Assembly (NCBI GenBank): GCA_032358165.1
Contig: JAALGY010000052.1
Span: 1,550,001-1,614,000 of the forward strand
Direction: 5' to 3'
DNA: 64,000 bases
Origin: Diplosphaera chodatii
Lineage: Eukaryota; Chlorophyta; Trebouxiophyceae; Prasiolales; Stichococcaceae
A model generated the notes under the pieces. That model was given only the letters and a program-made list of their open reading frames with translations, did no database searches and had not been told where the DNA came from. This document shows, in pieces, positions 37,596-48,655 of the stretch. A program made the translations under genes and the position numbers. Positions within the stretch are counted from its first letter, which is position 1, and the number at the start of each line of letters is the position of its first letter.

Positions 37596-40479
37596 CTACT
37601 GATGTCCCAGCTCAACGGCCAGGCGGCCAACCACAAAAGCCAGCGCCGCCTTGCGTTCGGCACGGAACTCTAGCAGTGCCCGCTGCCGCAATGTCAGTCT
37701 TTCATCCTCCTGCAGGGTCGGCAATGCCAGTGCCATGATGTGACACATGTGTGATGAATAGATATCGGCCACACGCTGCTCAATGAATGCTGCATGGCGT
37801 CTGCGCTGCAGAGCAGGGCATGTGCTTTCCATGCTGGGTGCTGCTGATTCAAACCACCCCAGCATCAGACAATCCGAACCTGCAGCTGACGGCGGTCCTC
37901 GGCTTCCGTCATGGTGAATCCCGCCAAAATGCTGCGCAGCCGGGTCAATTCTGCCTGTGTGCCATAGTTGCTGCTCGCCCCTGCGAGCGAGTGGCGCCGC
38001 AGCTGTCAAAACTACGGTGGACCCCATGGTCAGTACTCCATGGTACGTTCGTTGTATAGGTGGATGATGCCTGCCTCCAGGTGCCCAGTGAAGGATGTTC
38101 TGAACACTCTGAAGCAGCAGCGTAAAGCGTACGAGGCAACGAGTGCCAGGCTCACTGAGCGCATCATCATGCGGTGGGGACTCGAAGCCGTGGCCGCCGG
38201 ACCGCAGCGCGTCCGCCTCCGCCCCGGCGAGATCGTGCGCCGCCAGCAGCGGCGGCCGCCGCCGTGACCAGTACCCGTACCTGCACGGTGGCATGAGGGA
38301 GGTTAAGGTGCCGCTGCCAACACTATATCATCAAGCATACGTGCATAAGAATTGCACACTTCTGTGCCACACTTCGGCTGCAGCCAGCACATTCAGATGC
38401 CAGAGCCCAGTGCAGTGCAACACTCACCGCATCAGAGCGATGTCTGGTCGGTGCAGCTGCGCCGCCTCATAGGACAGGGCCACCTGCGAAGCGGCACACT
38501 GACATTGCAGAGTAGGTAGACGCGCTGTGTACGTCCAGCCCAGACGAACACCAGACGAAGATGACATCAGGCGGCACAGTGGTTGTCAAAGCAAGCGGTA
38601 TCATGTAATCGCTGGTGTCTTGGTAAATTACAGCCTCCCCTAGCAGCCACGGCTCTGCTCATAGATATTGTCGGGCACATGAGTAACTCGACCAACCTCG
38701 CCGCCTGCGGGTATGAGCCGAGTCGCCACCAGCTGCGTGCGACCGCCCTGGCGCAGGATGCGCGCATTCCAACCCCCATTGTCTGGTCCCGCACCCTCGT
38801 CTGCATGGTTCGCCATGTCCTGTGGGTGCAAGTGACAGAGCAGTGGCAGCGGGCGGCACTCAGTAGTGACAGTGCGACTCTGTGGACCCCAAGATGTGCT
38901 GCACAGCTGCTGCACTGCCCACAATCACAACAGCTCTGCAGCAAGTGCTCACCAGCAGCGGCGCCATGCTCACGCGCTGCTCGCCAGTCGCCTCGTCTGC
39001 AAACACCCAGAAGCGGGTGCTCACCTGCAGAGCGCGCCTGGCAAACTGGCTCGTGCTGTCATGCTGACACACTCATGACGCTGTGCTCAGCTCACAGGTC
39101 GTTTCAGCACAGATCCCTGCAAACACTGTGCAGGGCGCACCGGCCAGTGGACTAGGGAGCTCACCGTGCTGGCCGCCAACACATACTGGTCCAGCGTCAG
39201 CCTGTGCCGCGCAGTGGCTGTGGATGGGTTCCTGACGTCAGCCGCATAGGCCTGCTCCATGTGCTGTCGCACAGCCCTGAAGCTGCTTTCCTGCGCAGAG
39301 GCACCCCCAGTGTGCCTGAGCAGGTTGCACTGGGTTTCACGTGCACCAGTGTAGCTGACTGCAGGGTGCGGACAACGATGGCGGATGACAATGTGCACTG
39401 CAGGACACTGTGTGCAGGTAGACACCACGACCACGCCAGCCTCACCAGCGGACCGCCCTGCAGCATGCGCAGCTCCTCTTCGCACATTGTTGCTGGCAGC
39501 AGCAGCTCGCCTGGCTTTGGCAACAGCGCCAGGTATGGTGCGAAGCTGGCGTTGAATCCTGGGACATCATACAGCAACCGCAGCCACGCATCAACATTGG
39601 CCTGCATGACGCATGACAACCAGCGTCCTGCACCCACCTGAGCACACCTCCTTTTCGACTTTTTGATACAGGGCGGATTCGAGCACAGGTGGTGCAGTAC
39701 CTCAGGCAGCTGTATTGTTGCATTGTTGGGCAGCCACACGATCACGTCTCCAGCCTGCAGCACAAGCAGTCGAGCAAGGTCACCGTGCCACTGTTCGGGT
39801 TCGCATAGACTGCCATTGAGTGGCTTTCGACACATGTAGCGCGTGACACAGACATGCAGTGCTGTTGTGGGCTGGACGCACCCTGAAGCTGCGCAGGGCG
39901 ACGGCGCCGCGCATGCAGAAGCGGCCGGCGCCCTCGTCCCTGCACACCCGCCCCGCCCGCATGCCCGGTGCCTGTCACGGCAGCCGCACAGCCACCTGAT
40001 CGACCATGCCTGAAGGCAGTGCACATCTCTGCAGCATCCACAGCTGCGCTCAGCAGTTGCTGCACTGGGATCGGAGAAATTCCATCTCATCTACCCACCT
40101 CGCCACTTGCAGCCTCCGCCCAGCTGTACAGCTGGTCATACAGCGCTGCATCATCCCCCAAGACATCCCAGTGACCACCGCTGTTGCCCTGCATGGTCCA
40201 TCATGCAAGACGCTGCTGGCGCAGCATCAGAGGACGAGCGGTGTGACATGTCAGGGGAATGAACTGATGCCAGCGCAGGTGAGACTTAATGGTGGGAGTG
40301 CCTCCCAAACTCCCCACCTTTCCGAGACGCTTGCCGCCTTGTGGGTGCGCAAGCCAAGCAGCAGCGCCGGCCACGACAGACGCCACAAGCAGCAAAGTGA
40401 AGGCTCCTGTGAGGCTCTTGGGACCATGCCGACGCTGCTGCTTGGGGACTCCACCACGCGCTGAAGTGTCCGCAGCCAT
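37596..40479 (-). CDS. SET-domain lysine methyltransferase (LSMT/SETD type) with N-terminal membrane anchor
   Basis: The SET/Rubis-subs-bind family methylates lysines of non-histone proteins using S-adenosylmethionine. The start at 40479 gives MAADTSARGGVPKQQRRHGP, then one hydrophobic segment (SLTGAFTLLLVASVVAGAAAW). Next come DVLGDDAALYDQLYSWAEAA, DEGAGRFCMRGAVALRSF, AGDVIVWLPNNATIQLPE, LAPYL-type LLYDVPGF and FAPYLALLPKPGELLLPATM, CEEELRMLQGGPL, LTLDQYVLAAST, FARRALQVSTRFW, SMAPLL-DMANHADEG (the SET asparagine-histidine signature), QLVATRLIPAGGE, VALSYEAAQ and MRYGYWSRR. The substrate-binding region closes with AELTRLRSILAGFTM and an exon 37596-37709 reading EDERLTLRQRALLEFRAERK. One join near 38,040-38,150 is unresolved. 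Family is firm; substrate is unknown. Confidence 0.87.
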
Positions 40480-41353
40480 GCTGCCAGGCAGCGCTGTCAG
40501 TGCGCGGTGTTGAATAAGGTGTGTACGACGTGCTGCAGGTGGACAAAACCATCTCACCGTGCGAATGGCCTGGCAAAGTCAATGCTTTGATCCACCAGGG
40601 TGCTATGACCAGTGGCTGGCTTGACGCACAGCGCATCAACTCATGAATTGGTAAGCTTGACGATCATCGATGGTACCTGTTTGAGGTGGACCAGGTCAAC
40701 CCAAGCTGAAACAGCAGGCCATCAGCAGCCGGTCAGACAAAGCTGACCACATGCGCCTGCCCAAGCAGCAGGGTGTCAGCTGCGGCACCGTTGTTGCAGA
40801 CAGGATGTCCAGCAATAGCACAGTTCATGGGAACGATGATATGGATGCTCGCACGTTGCACAAGTTGCAAGCAGATACCGTTTGCGAACTGCATGTTGCG
40901 AACTGCACGACAGCCTGGCACAGTCAGATCATGCGTCGCTGATTCGGCTTGTGCTTCACACAGAGAAACGTACAACAGTGGTCACGAGCGCTTCAGACTT
41001 GTCTGAATATGCGGATCAGTGACTGTCTGACTGAGGAATTGACACAACATGAGGCACTTCAGACTGATGGTAGCCGGGGTTACTGCTTTTGCCGCCCTGG
41101 ACCACCCAGGGCAATCGACACTCACTGACTGCAAGTTGCAGGAACATGATCCAGTCACAACACATCGTATCTTCACGAAACCACAAACGATGCCTCAAGT
41201 GACCAAGACGTCTCTACGTGCTGTTCAAGCAACACAAGCAGCGTCATATGTAGGTCTCAGACCATTGATGCAGTAGATTGCAGACCGACACGCTGCGAAG
41301 GCAAAGTCAGTCTGCGCTTGTGTTTGCTGATCTGCAGGCTACGCCACGTCGGA
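40480..41353. other. Gene-free interval between the SET gene and the ZCCHC8-like gene
   Basis: Both neighbours are on the minus strand: this holds the SET promoter and the 3' end of the ZCCHC8-like transcript. I see no coding signal. Confidence 0.5.
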
Positions 41354-41609
41354 TCAACCTTGCGGAGCATGGAAGCCTGGCTGCGTCGCTGTCAGTGATG
41401 CGTCATGCTGCTGCCAGGCAGCTTGCTGCCAGTGTGGCTGCTGTGGGGATGGCTGCGGTTGCCTGTGTGCTTCATCCAGCTGATGCTGCAGCTGCTGAGG
41501 GACCTCCAATGACGGCAATGGGGGCTGATGCTGCCCATCCCAGCGACTGGAGGTTGGCTGCGGCAGTGGCGGCGGTCGTGAGACACCGTGGGGCATGTGA
41601 TGCTGATTA

Positions 41610-41644
<35 letters not shown>

Positions 41645-44600
41645 TCCAGCTGCAATGGCACCGTGCGTCTGTGGCAGGCTGTGCTGTCGCCAGCGGTGCG
41701 ACTGGGGCGACTGCTGTGGTGCACTGGACCACACCTGTTGCGCTGCGGGCGTGAGGCAGGCCTGCTGCCAAGCGCCACTGTGGACCGCAGCTGACTGCTG
41801 CTGCGGTGGCTGCCAGTCCGGCAGCGTCTGAAGGGCATGGTGCTGCTCAGGATGCTGCTGTTCGACTTGCTGTTGAGGGCCTTGCTGCTGCATGGTCGGG
41901 CGTGCAAACTGCAGCGGCTGCGGCATTGCCTGGGGTGCAGGTGCATACTGCTGTGCCGGGTGGCCCCCTGCAGGCTGCGCCTGAGGCCACGAGGGCTGCT
42001 GCACCAGCAGTTCCACATACGGCGAGTAGGTCGGCTGCGGCTGCTGAGGCACTAATGACGACTGCGGCAGCACAGCCGCAGCTGGTGGAGATGGCGGCGG
42101 TGGCGGCGGCGCCTGCTGGTCCCAGGAGGTCGACGTGCGTGCCCCCTGCTGCTGCTGCTGCTGCTGCTGGGGCAGTGGCGGTCGCGGCGGCGGCCGTGGA
42201 GGAGAGACATTTGGCATCGGCGCTGGCTGTGGCCAGGGTGACTGCTGCTGGAAGCCAGGCCACGTGGGTACCTGCCGCAGTGGCTGCAAAAGGCCATGCT
42301 GCCCGTTCATCAGCTTGGCGGTTGCACCGCTGTTGACTGCAAGGCTATTGCCGCCACTGTCCCGTCTCTGCAGCTTCTGCCGCTGACTCTGTGGCGACGA
42401 AAATGTGCCTGCAGGAGCGCTGCCATCTGCTTGCGCTCGAGCTTCAGCACTGCTCGACTGTGGCTCGGGCTGTGCACGCTTGCTGCCTGCCAGAGTGGGC
42501 CGCTGCTGATGGCTCTGCATGACATGTGAATGTTTTTCAAAGGCTCGAGATATTTGATTGCTTGCTTGACCAGGCTCATGGGTGTACAGGCGCACACACT
42601 GGCAGCGTGAAGGGTGGCTGCAGCCTAGCCGCCTTTCGTGCAAGGGCTGCAGTCACCTGCCGAGACTTGGCATCATGCTCAGTTGCAGCCCATGCCGTGA
42701 TGTCAGCGCCGTCCGGCAGAGGAGCATTGAGGCCCGGGAATGCGGCCGTCCGCTTTGAAGCCATCAGCAGCGCACGCTGCAAATGTGTACATGTCAATTG
42801 AGGCAGTGATCTGGTAAATGCATGCCTTCCATCACATGGTGATGTGGTCACATCGGCAATTGAGCTGTGGCCGTTTAATTCATTCCAGCGCTGCTGGACC
42901 CACCTTGATTTGCTTCCGTGTCAAAGCAGAGCCGCTGATGCCTTCTGAGGGTGCCTGGAGTGCAATTGCGTGCGCCGCCAGCTGTGCAGCCTGCCACCCA
43001 ACAGTGTGCCTTATGAGAGCACAGGTGCGCGCTGTGCACGATGCAGTCAGTGACCACCGTGTCAGCAGATACCTGCCTGACGGAAGCAGTTACTGGACAT
43101 GAGTTGCTGGGATGTACACAGAATCACGGTGTTTTTGGCTTGCCTTGTCGAGAGGCATGCTGCTGGTGATGTCGGCCACGAGGTCAGTCTCCAGACGGGC
43201 GTCTGGCAGCTGCAGACCCTGCTGTACCCCTGTATGATGCAGACACATTAGTCAGGCACCCATCAGCCAAGCATGGCAAGGCAGTCCATGTCCCATACCC
43301 ATACAATTCAGAACCCAACACCTAGAGCGAAACTGTGTACCATCCCCTGCAAAGCATACCTGTCAGAGCAACACCTCTGACGTCGCCGCTGTCAAAGCGA
43401 GCGCCGGTCAGTGCCGCCACCAGGCGGGCCACCAGCGCCGCCTCGGCTTCGGTCGCCGCCTGCCCCTGCGCCCCGCCAGCTACTGTCGCAGCGCTCGCTG
43501 CCGCTGTTGCAGCGACTTCGGCCGCTGCTCCGCTGGTGGTGGTGTCCGCTGTAAGCCCAGTACCACCAGCGGTGGCCCAGGCCGCGTGCATCTCTGCCGG
43601 GGCATCGTCGCCAAAGACCAGCTCCAAGGTGTCTGCACCCGCAGCAACCATGGCAGTCGACATTGAACTCAGGAAGAGGAGCACTACTGCATGCCTGGCA
43701 ACGGACGCAGATCATTTAAGATTGGGCATATCAGTGCTGCAGCACCGTGATCAGAGACCAGTGTCGGTCTGCAACATTTGTCGCACCTGTGTCGACAGTG
43801 GGCTCGGCATCAGGCGCCATGTATCCAGGTGGGTATCCCAACCGCCTCATGCGGGCCAGCCACGGCGGTGGCGCTGACTCTGAGATCCCCAGTGCCGCCC
43901 GCAGCTCAGCGCTCAGCTGCCCTGGGACCGCCTCGCTGTCAGCCGTCGGTTGCGCCGTCGTATCGCCGAGCACTGCCTGCGAGTTGTCGGCGGCGCCGTC
44001 CATCGAGGTGAAGTACCTGCGCACACCATGCAGATGCATGTGCAGCAGGTTCATCTGGTGCATACCATTCAGCGAGGGTGTTAATGCTTGTGCTTGGACC
44101 TGAGCACAACCTGCACGGCGACAAACTACAGAACGGTGCTATGTCTTTCGAGATTGTCCGTCAAATGTGGACTGATGTGTACCTGGATGGCAGCTTCAGT
44201 CCTGCAATTGTGCCTCCCGAAGCCGCAGTGAAGTCAGCTCGGGCAGCGGTCACGGCGGCGCTGTCCCGCGGCAGCCAGCAGTCTCGCAGCCCATGCGAGT
44301 AGCTGCGCAGCATAGGACGCACAAAGCATGCAACTGGGACTTGCACACAGCCGAGAAACATTGCTCGAGCAGGATACCTCTGGGGTGCAGGGGCTGCATC
44401 CACCACGTGTTTGATGGCCCACCTGCCGCAGTTGAAGCAGCGCTGTGGCGCACGTGTCGGGCGGGGCGCGGGGCTTGGCACCACAGCATCCTGCAGCGAA
44501 GAAGTGCACACATAGTGCACACCCCGCTCCCTGAAACTTCCAGACGTATGCCCAGCTGCAAGTCACGTTGCTGGTGTCGATTGCATGTCGGGGTCGACCC

Positions 44601-45660
44601 TGGTCCGCCAGCAGCGTTGAAGGCCCCTCCTCACCTGCTGTGCACTGGTCCCTTTGCTGCCGCCCAGGCCCAGGGGGTGGACCACGCTGCGGTCGTACCT
44701 GGGCACGCTGCCGCCCTGCGCATGAGCAGCGACATGATCATACAGCAGGGTGGTGGCACGCATGTGTCAGAACGATCAGCTCCCACGCCAGCTGCAGGCA
44801 GTGTGCCATCAGCTGGGAAGCACAGCATAATGTGCTCACCTTTTCGTAGGCCAGATTAAAGCTGGCCCTGCCGACGAGCGGCTGCTGCTCCTCGCCTGCT
44901 TCCGGTATGTCCACCCACGCATTTGCGGCTGCAATGCTGGGGTCCGCAAGCTCGCCGTCTGCTGCACTGAGCGCCAGCGGCTCAAACCGCAGCCGCCCGC
45001 TGCACTTCGCCTTCTGCTGCACCTGCGCAGCAGGCTGGCCAGGCTGACATTTGAGTGTCCACGGAGGTCGCCTGCCAGCTCAGGGAACTGTCGTGCGTAT
45101 GTCATGTAGTGCATCTCAGACGTTTGGCTGTGCAGGCTGCACGGGATAGCTGTCTCACTGGTGTGACACTGACGACGAGGCTGTCGTGGCTGTCCTCAGC
45201 TTCGTCGCCGTACGCCGCAGCGTGCCACGCCGCCCAGCCGATCAGCGCCTCCTCCAGCCGGTCCCTGCTCTTCTGCTGCAGCCGCTTGTAGACGACGCTG
45301 ACCTGCGGCCGACTGGCATGTGCCCCTTGCGGCTGCGGATGCCCTGCATGCCGTGGAGACCGTGGACCATGCTCTGACTCAGGCGGCGCCGCTACAGCTG
45401 CATCCGCTGCCGCTCCCTCGAGTGGGGCTGCAGCTGCAAGAGCATGGCTGTCTGAGAGTGTAGCTGGAGTCGCGACAGCGGGTGTCCTGATGGTTCCGCC
45501 CGCCTCAGGGAAGTCTGCACCTGCGGCGCAGACGCGATACTTGTGGTAATGTGTCAATTGACCTGTGTGGTGGCAGATGCGCAACCGGCCTGTCATTGTG
45601 TTCATCACGCCTACCGTATATCTGCAGGTCCTGCTGTGGCTGCGCTGCGGCCACTGCCAT
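41354..45660 (-). CDS. ZCCHC8: ZCCHC8-like zinc-knuckle and PSP-domain protein with Gln/Pro-rich tail
   Basis: ZCCHC8 is the scaffold of the nuclear exosome targeting (NEXT) complex that directs RNAs to decay with MTR4. The start at 45660 reads MAVAAAQPQQDLQIY; exon 1 is 45615-45660 and exon 2 begins at 45520 (GADFPEAGGTI). Later exons give VVYKRLQQKSRDRLEEALIG, KCSGRLRFEPLALSA, then a CX2CX4HX4C knuckle, CFNCGSYSHGLRDC, formed across an intron, and the PSP domain with AALGISESAPPPWLARMRRL and GYPPGYM. Downstream are LELVFGDDAPAEMHAAW and PGLNAPLPDGADITAW, also family-like. The final exon codes roughly 380 residues rich in Gln, Pro, Ser and His, with Gln runs. The intron 42991-43143 seems to start GCAAGC. 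Assignment rests on the knuckle followed by PSP; SF3B2-type proteins have PSP but no knuckle. Confidence 0.85.
41613..41643 (+). repeat. CTG/CAG microsatellite coding polyglutamine
   Basis: About ten CTG units on the plus strand read as a Gln run in the minus-strand ZCCHC8-like tail (WQQQQ...HNQHH). A second run of about eight units is at 42,146-42,170. Confidence 0.9.
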
Positions 45661-46405
45661 AGCTTGCGTGGCGGGAGTGGGCTGTCATACAGCAAGTATG
45701 TTGAGCATGCCAGAACACCGTGGCCAGTCTCGCCGATGCTCAGCTGGTACTAGACGATCGATCGCTTCGGCACGATGTCTTGTGTCACAGCCCAAGGTCT
45801 TCAACGTTTGTTGAGGCTGCGCCATGCGCGGTCTACTTGTCAGACATGCCGTCAAGATGTCACCTGGGCTGCTGATCATGTCCGAAGACATGGAAGAACT
45901 CTTGAGTGTTTCCTAGTGCACTCTAATCAGGTCTGGCTGCGTTGACAAGGTGCTCTGCAGGACGGTGGCCATCTCCCCTCTGGGCGCTGGCACGTGCCAG
46001 CACCTGCAGGGTGAATTCCGTGAAGAATGGGAAGATCAGCATCATCGCGGGGCCTGCACAACGAGCTTGCCCCGCAACTCCTCAAGTTGAAGCCGCTCAG
46101 TCATAGTGCAGTCCCATAGGTGCGAAGCACGCGCATCAAGGAGCTGCTTTGGCCACGACAACCTAGGCAGATCACTGTTGAACAGACGGTAGTCGCCACG
46201 GCTACAGCCCGTCCTACAGCGTCTCGATTGCTTGTGCTGGAGACTTGCATCGCTCTTGAGGAAGTCTCCTGCCGCCATCAGGCAGATCAACGGCATTCTG
46301 CTCCAGCGTTGTGGGTTGCAAGCTTACCAGTGGGGGAAGGCATGTGACCTACCTCATGGGCACAATGCACCGTACAAATCACTGACAGACTAGCGAGGGT
46401 GCAGC
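45661..46405. promoter_or_regulatory. Divergent promoter interval between ZCCHC8-like and RAMA-CW genes
   Basis: The two genes start back to back, so this 745-base interval should contain both promoters. It has no coding signal on either strand. No TATA-like box can be assigned with confidence. Confidence 0.5.
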
Positions 46406-47939
46406 ATGGCAGCGCTGGACCTATCCCAGCCTTTTCAGCGGCCAGCATATTCAGCGGTGCGTCCCGGACCATTCGTCAGCGGCACTACCCACCAAGTGCT
46501 GCAGCTGGGCCAGCGTCCCGTTGTAGGTGAGAATCTTCAAGGCACATCTGCAAGCTCTCGAAGGTGCAAAGACCTGGCTGAAAGGTGGCTACGCACAGAA
46601 GCGTGCTAGGTCAAGCATGCTGTGGGCGTGCGCAGAGGTGGTGCTCGCCGTGCAACCCCGAACTTTGCTTCAATTGCGACTGCAGGCGAGGCATCAGATG
46701 GAGAAGCAGACGCGGAGGCCACAGTTGAGCGGGTGACGCCAGGCGTCTCTCAGTCCAGCGAGGTACCGCCACTTTGGCTGATGATTGATTCAGTACCACT
46801 ACTTAGGTAGTGCAGTCAGAGGAAATTCCACCCTGACGGACCTCAGGTGCAACACTCCATGGCGGTACAGGCCCAGGCGAAGCGGCCGCGGAAGGATGGC
46901 GGCGGCAGCGGCGGTGGGGTGGGCCTTGCGGACCTGGTGGCCGCGGGGTACCTGAAGCCCGGCCGCAACAAGGTGGCGGTCGCGTACAAGGGGGAGCGCG
47001 TGACGGCCACGCTGACCAAGGAGGGCATGATCATCTGGCAAGGTGCAGCGTGGAGCTGGGCTGGGTGCTGCACGCACGGTGTTCAAAGCTCAAGGCGACC
47101 CCCTGATGTCAGGAGTCATGTGCATGCTTGTGCTGACATTCTGTGTCATGATGCGTGCACCATCGTGGTGACGCAGGAAAGCGTTATGCCAGCCCGACAG
47201 CGTTCACGGTGGCCGTCAAGCGGCAGGCGGCGCCCGCGGGACGGCAGGGCAATGATGGCTGGCGCTCGGTGCTGTATGAGGGCGGACCCCTGGAGCGAGT
47301 GCGCAAGGCGTACGCCGCACAGTTTGCACCTGCAACAGATGACGTTGATGAGGTGGGGTACAGCGGGTGCTGAGCTTCCGATGCATGGCCAGGTGCCGCC
47401 GATGGTATGCGGCATGTTATGCCGCAGTGTGGGATGGTCTGTGGAATGGTCTGTGCGATACACAGCTGGTGTCTGCGATCAGCACCCAACGATGTGAGTT
47501 GCTACTCACAGGATGATCTACTGCCGCAGCCTGCTGACGATGAGGTTGCGCCACCGCCCGTAGCGGAGGTGCCTGCAGCAGCAGCGCCGCATGCCACTGA
47601 CCAGTGGATCCAATGCGACAGGTGAGGAATAATGAAGCTGGGCCATTGCTGGTGCGGTGCTTTCAGAGACACAAACCTCCAACATGTTTTGGCATGGTAT
47701 CGCAGTGCACCACTGTCCCGAGCATCAGACTCTGGTATGCTCATCTGATGGCAGTCCAGGTGAATCATCTGGTCACAGCCGATCTGCACCCGTCGCACTG
47801 CAGGTGTGACACCTGGCGTGTGGTCCCCGACTCGGCATGGCCTGCGCTGGAGGCAGCGGACGACGAGAGCTGGTCCTGCGTGGATGCCACCTGGAACCTG
47901 ACGCTGATGCCGCCGCACACGCCGGCCTGTGCTGGTTGA
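46406..47939 (+). CDS. RAMA-domain plus CW-type zinc-finger protein, complete
   Basis: This looks like a chromatin reader. Six exons join in phase: 46406-46526, 46686-46762, 46847-47042, 47177-47352, 47512-47621 and 47804-47939, about 270 residues. The start MAALDLSQPFQRPAYSAVRP is followed by an acidic linker and a basic KRPRKDGGG stretch. The RAMA domain reads LADLVAAGYLKPGRNKVAV, YKGERVTATLTKEGMIIWQ and GKRYASPTAFTVAVKRQ, then NDGWRSVLYEGG. The CW finger reads DQWIQCDRCDTWRVVPDSAW and DESWSCVDATW, with four Cys (the last in HTPAC just before the stop). CW fingers usually bind methylated histone H3 lysine 4; RAMA domains are predicted to sense modified DNA or nucleosomes. The combination is seen in the sequence; the function is inferred. 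Confidence 0.87.
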
Positions 47940-48655
47940 CACACCATCGAGTGAGAGGCAGTATGCCAGGCTGGCTTCGGGGACGGACGGCAGCCAATGT
48001 ACTATGCATGGTTGGAATACCTGGTTGCAATGACGCCGTGCAAGGCGATGCATGCTTGTTGACACAACAATCTGTCAGGCAGCCACAGCGCTGACTGCTC
48101 ATGGTTTGCAGCGCGGAATTATCATCTGTTTTGTACATTCAGTGCCACCACGGAGTCGCACCGGCATTCAGTTTAACGTGGCATGGGCGCCCAACGACCG
48201 GCAACAGCTGTTCATCAGCTGGAATGATTGTCATTTGAGCACTGTAATGAGTAAAATACGTATCGCCTGTTGTGAACACCCTACTTGGCATACGCCGCTG
48301 CCCACAGACGTGGGGTTCCAACGCCTCACAAGCTTCAGCTGCTGCTGCGCTCCAGCGGGGGCACTGCATCCTGCTTTCGCGCTGCTACAGGTTGCAGCAG
48401 GTCTGCAGCAGTCAGTATGCTTGTGTGCTGTGTTGTGAATTGGCAGTTGCGGAGCTGCAACTGATATATTTGCACAGCTGCCCGTGTTGTCAGGAGCCTA
48501 GATCGTCGGCAATCCTTGCAGATCAGTTCCAGGTCCATCACGGTACACACGCACATTGCAGCTCTTATGGCTCACTCAGCTGTGCAGCGCATCGAAAGGT
48601 AGATGTGAGCTGCAATCAGCGCAGGTTTGGAGGCTGAGGCAAGAGGTTTGACAGC
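47940..48655. other. Gene-free interval between RAMA-CW and SELENOF
   Basis: Both neighbours are on the plus strand. No frame with protein character was found, so this should be 3' untranslated region and the SELENOF promoter. Confidence 0.5.

Noticed and set aside
41806..42336. Ala-rich open frame on the plus strand
   Set aside because: It is the complement of the Gln/Pro-rich exon of the ZCCHC8-like gene, since CAG repeats read as GCT/CTG on the other strand.
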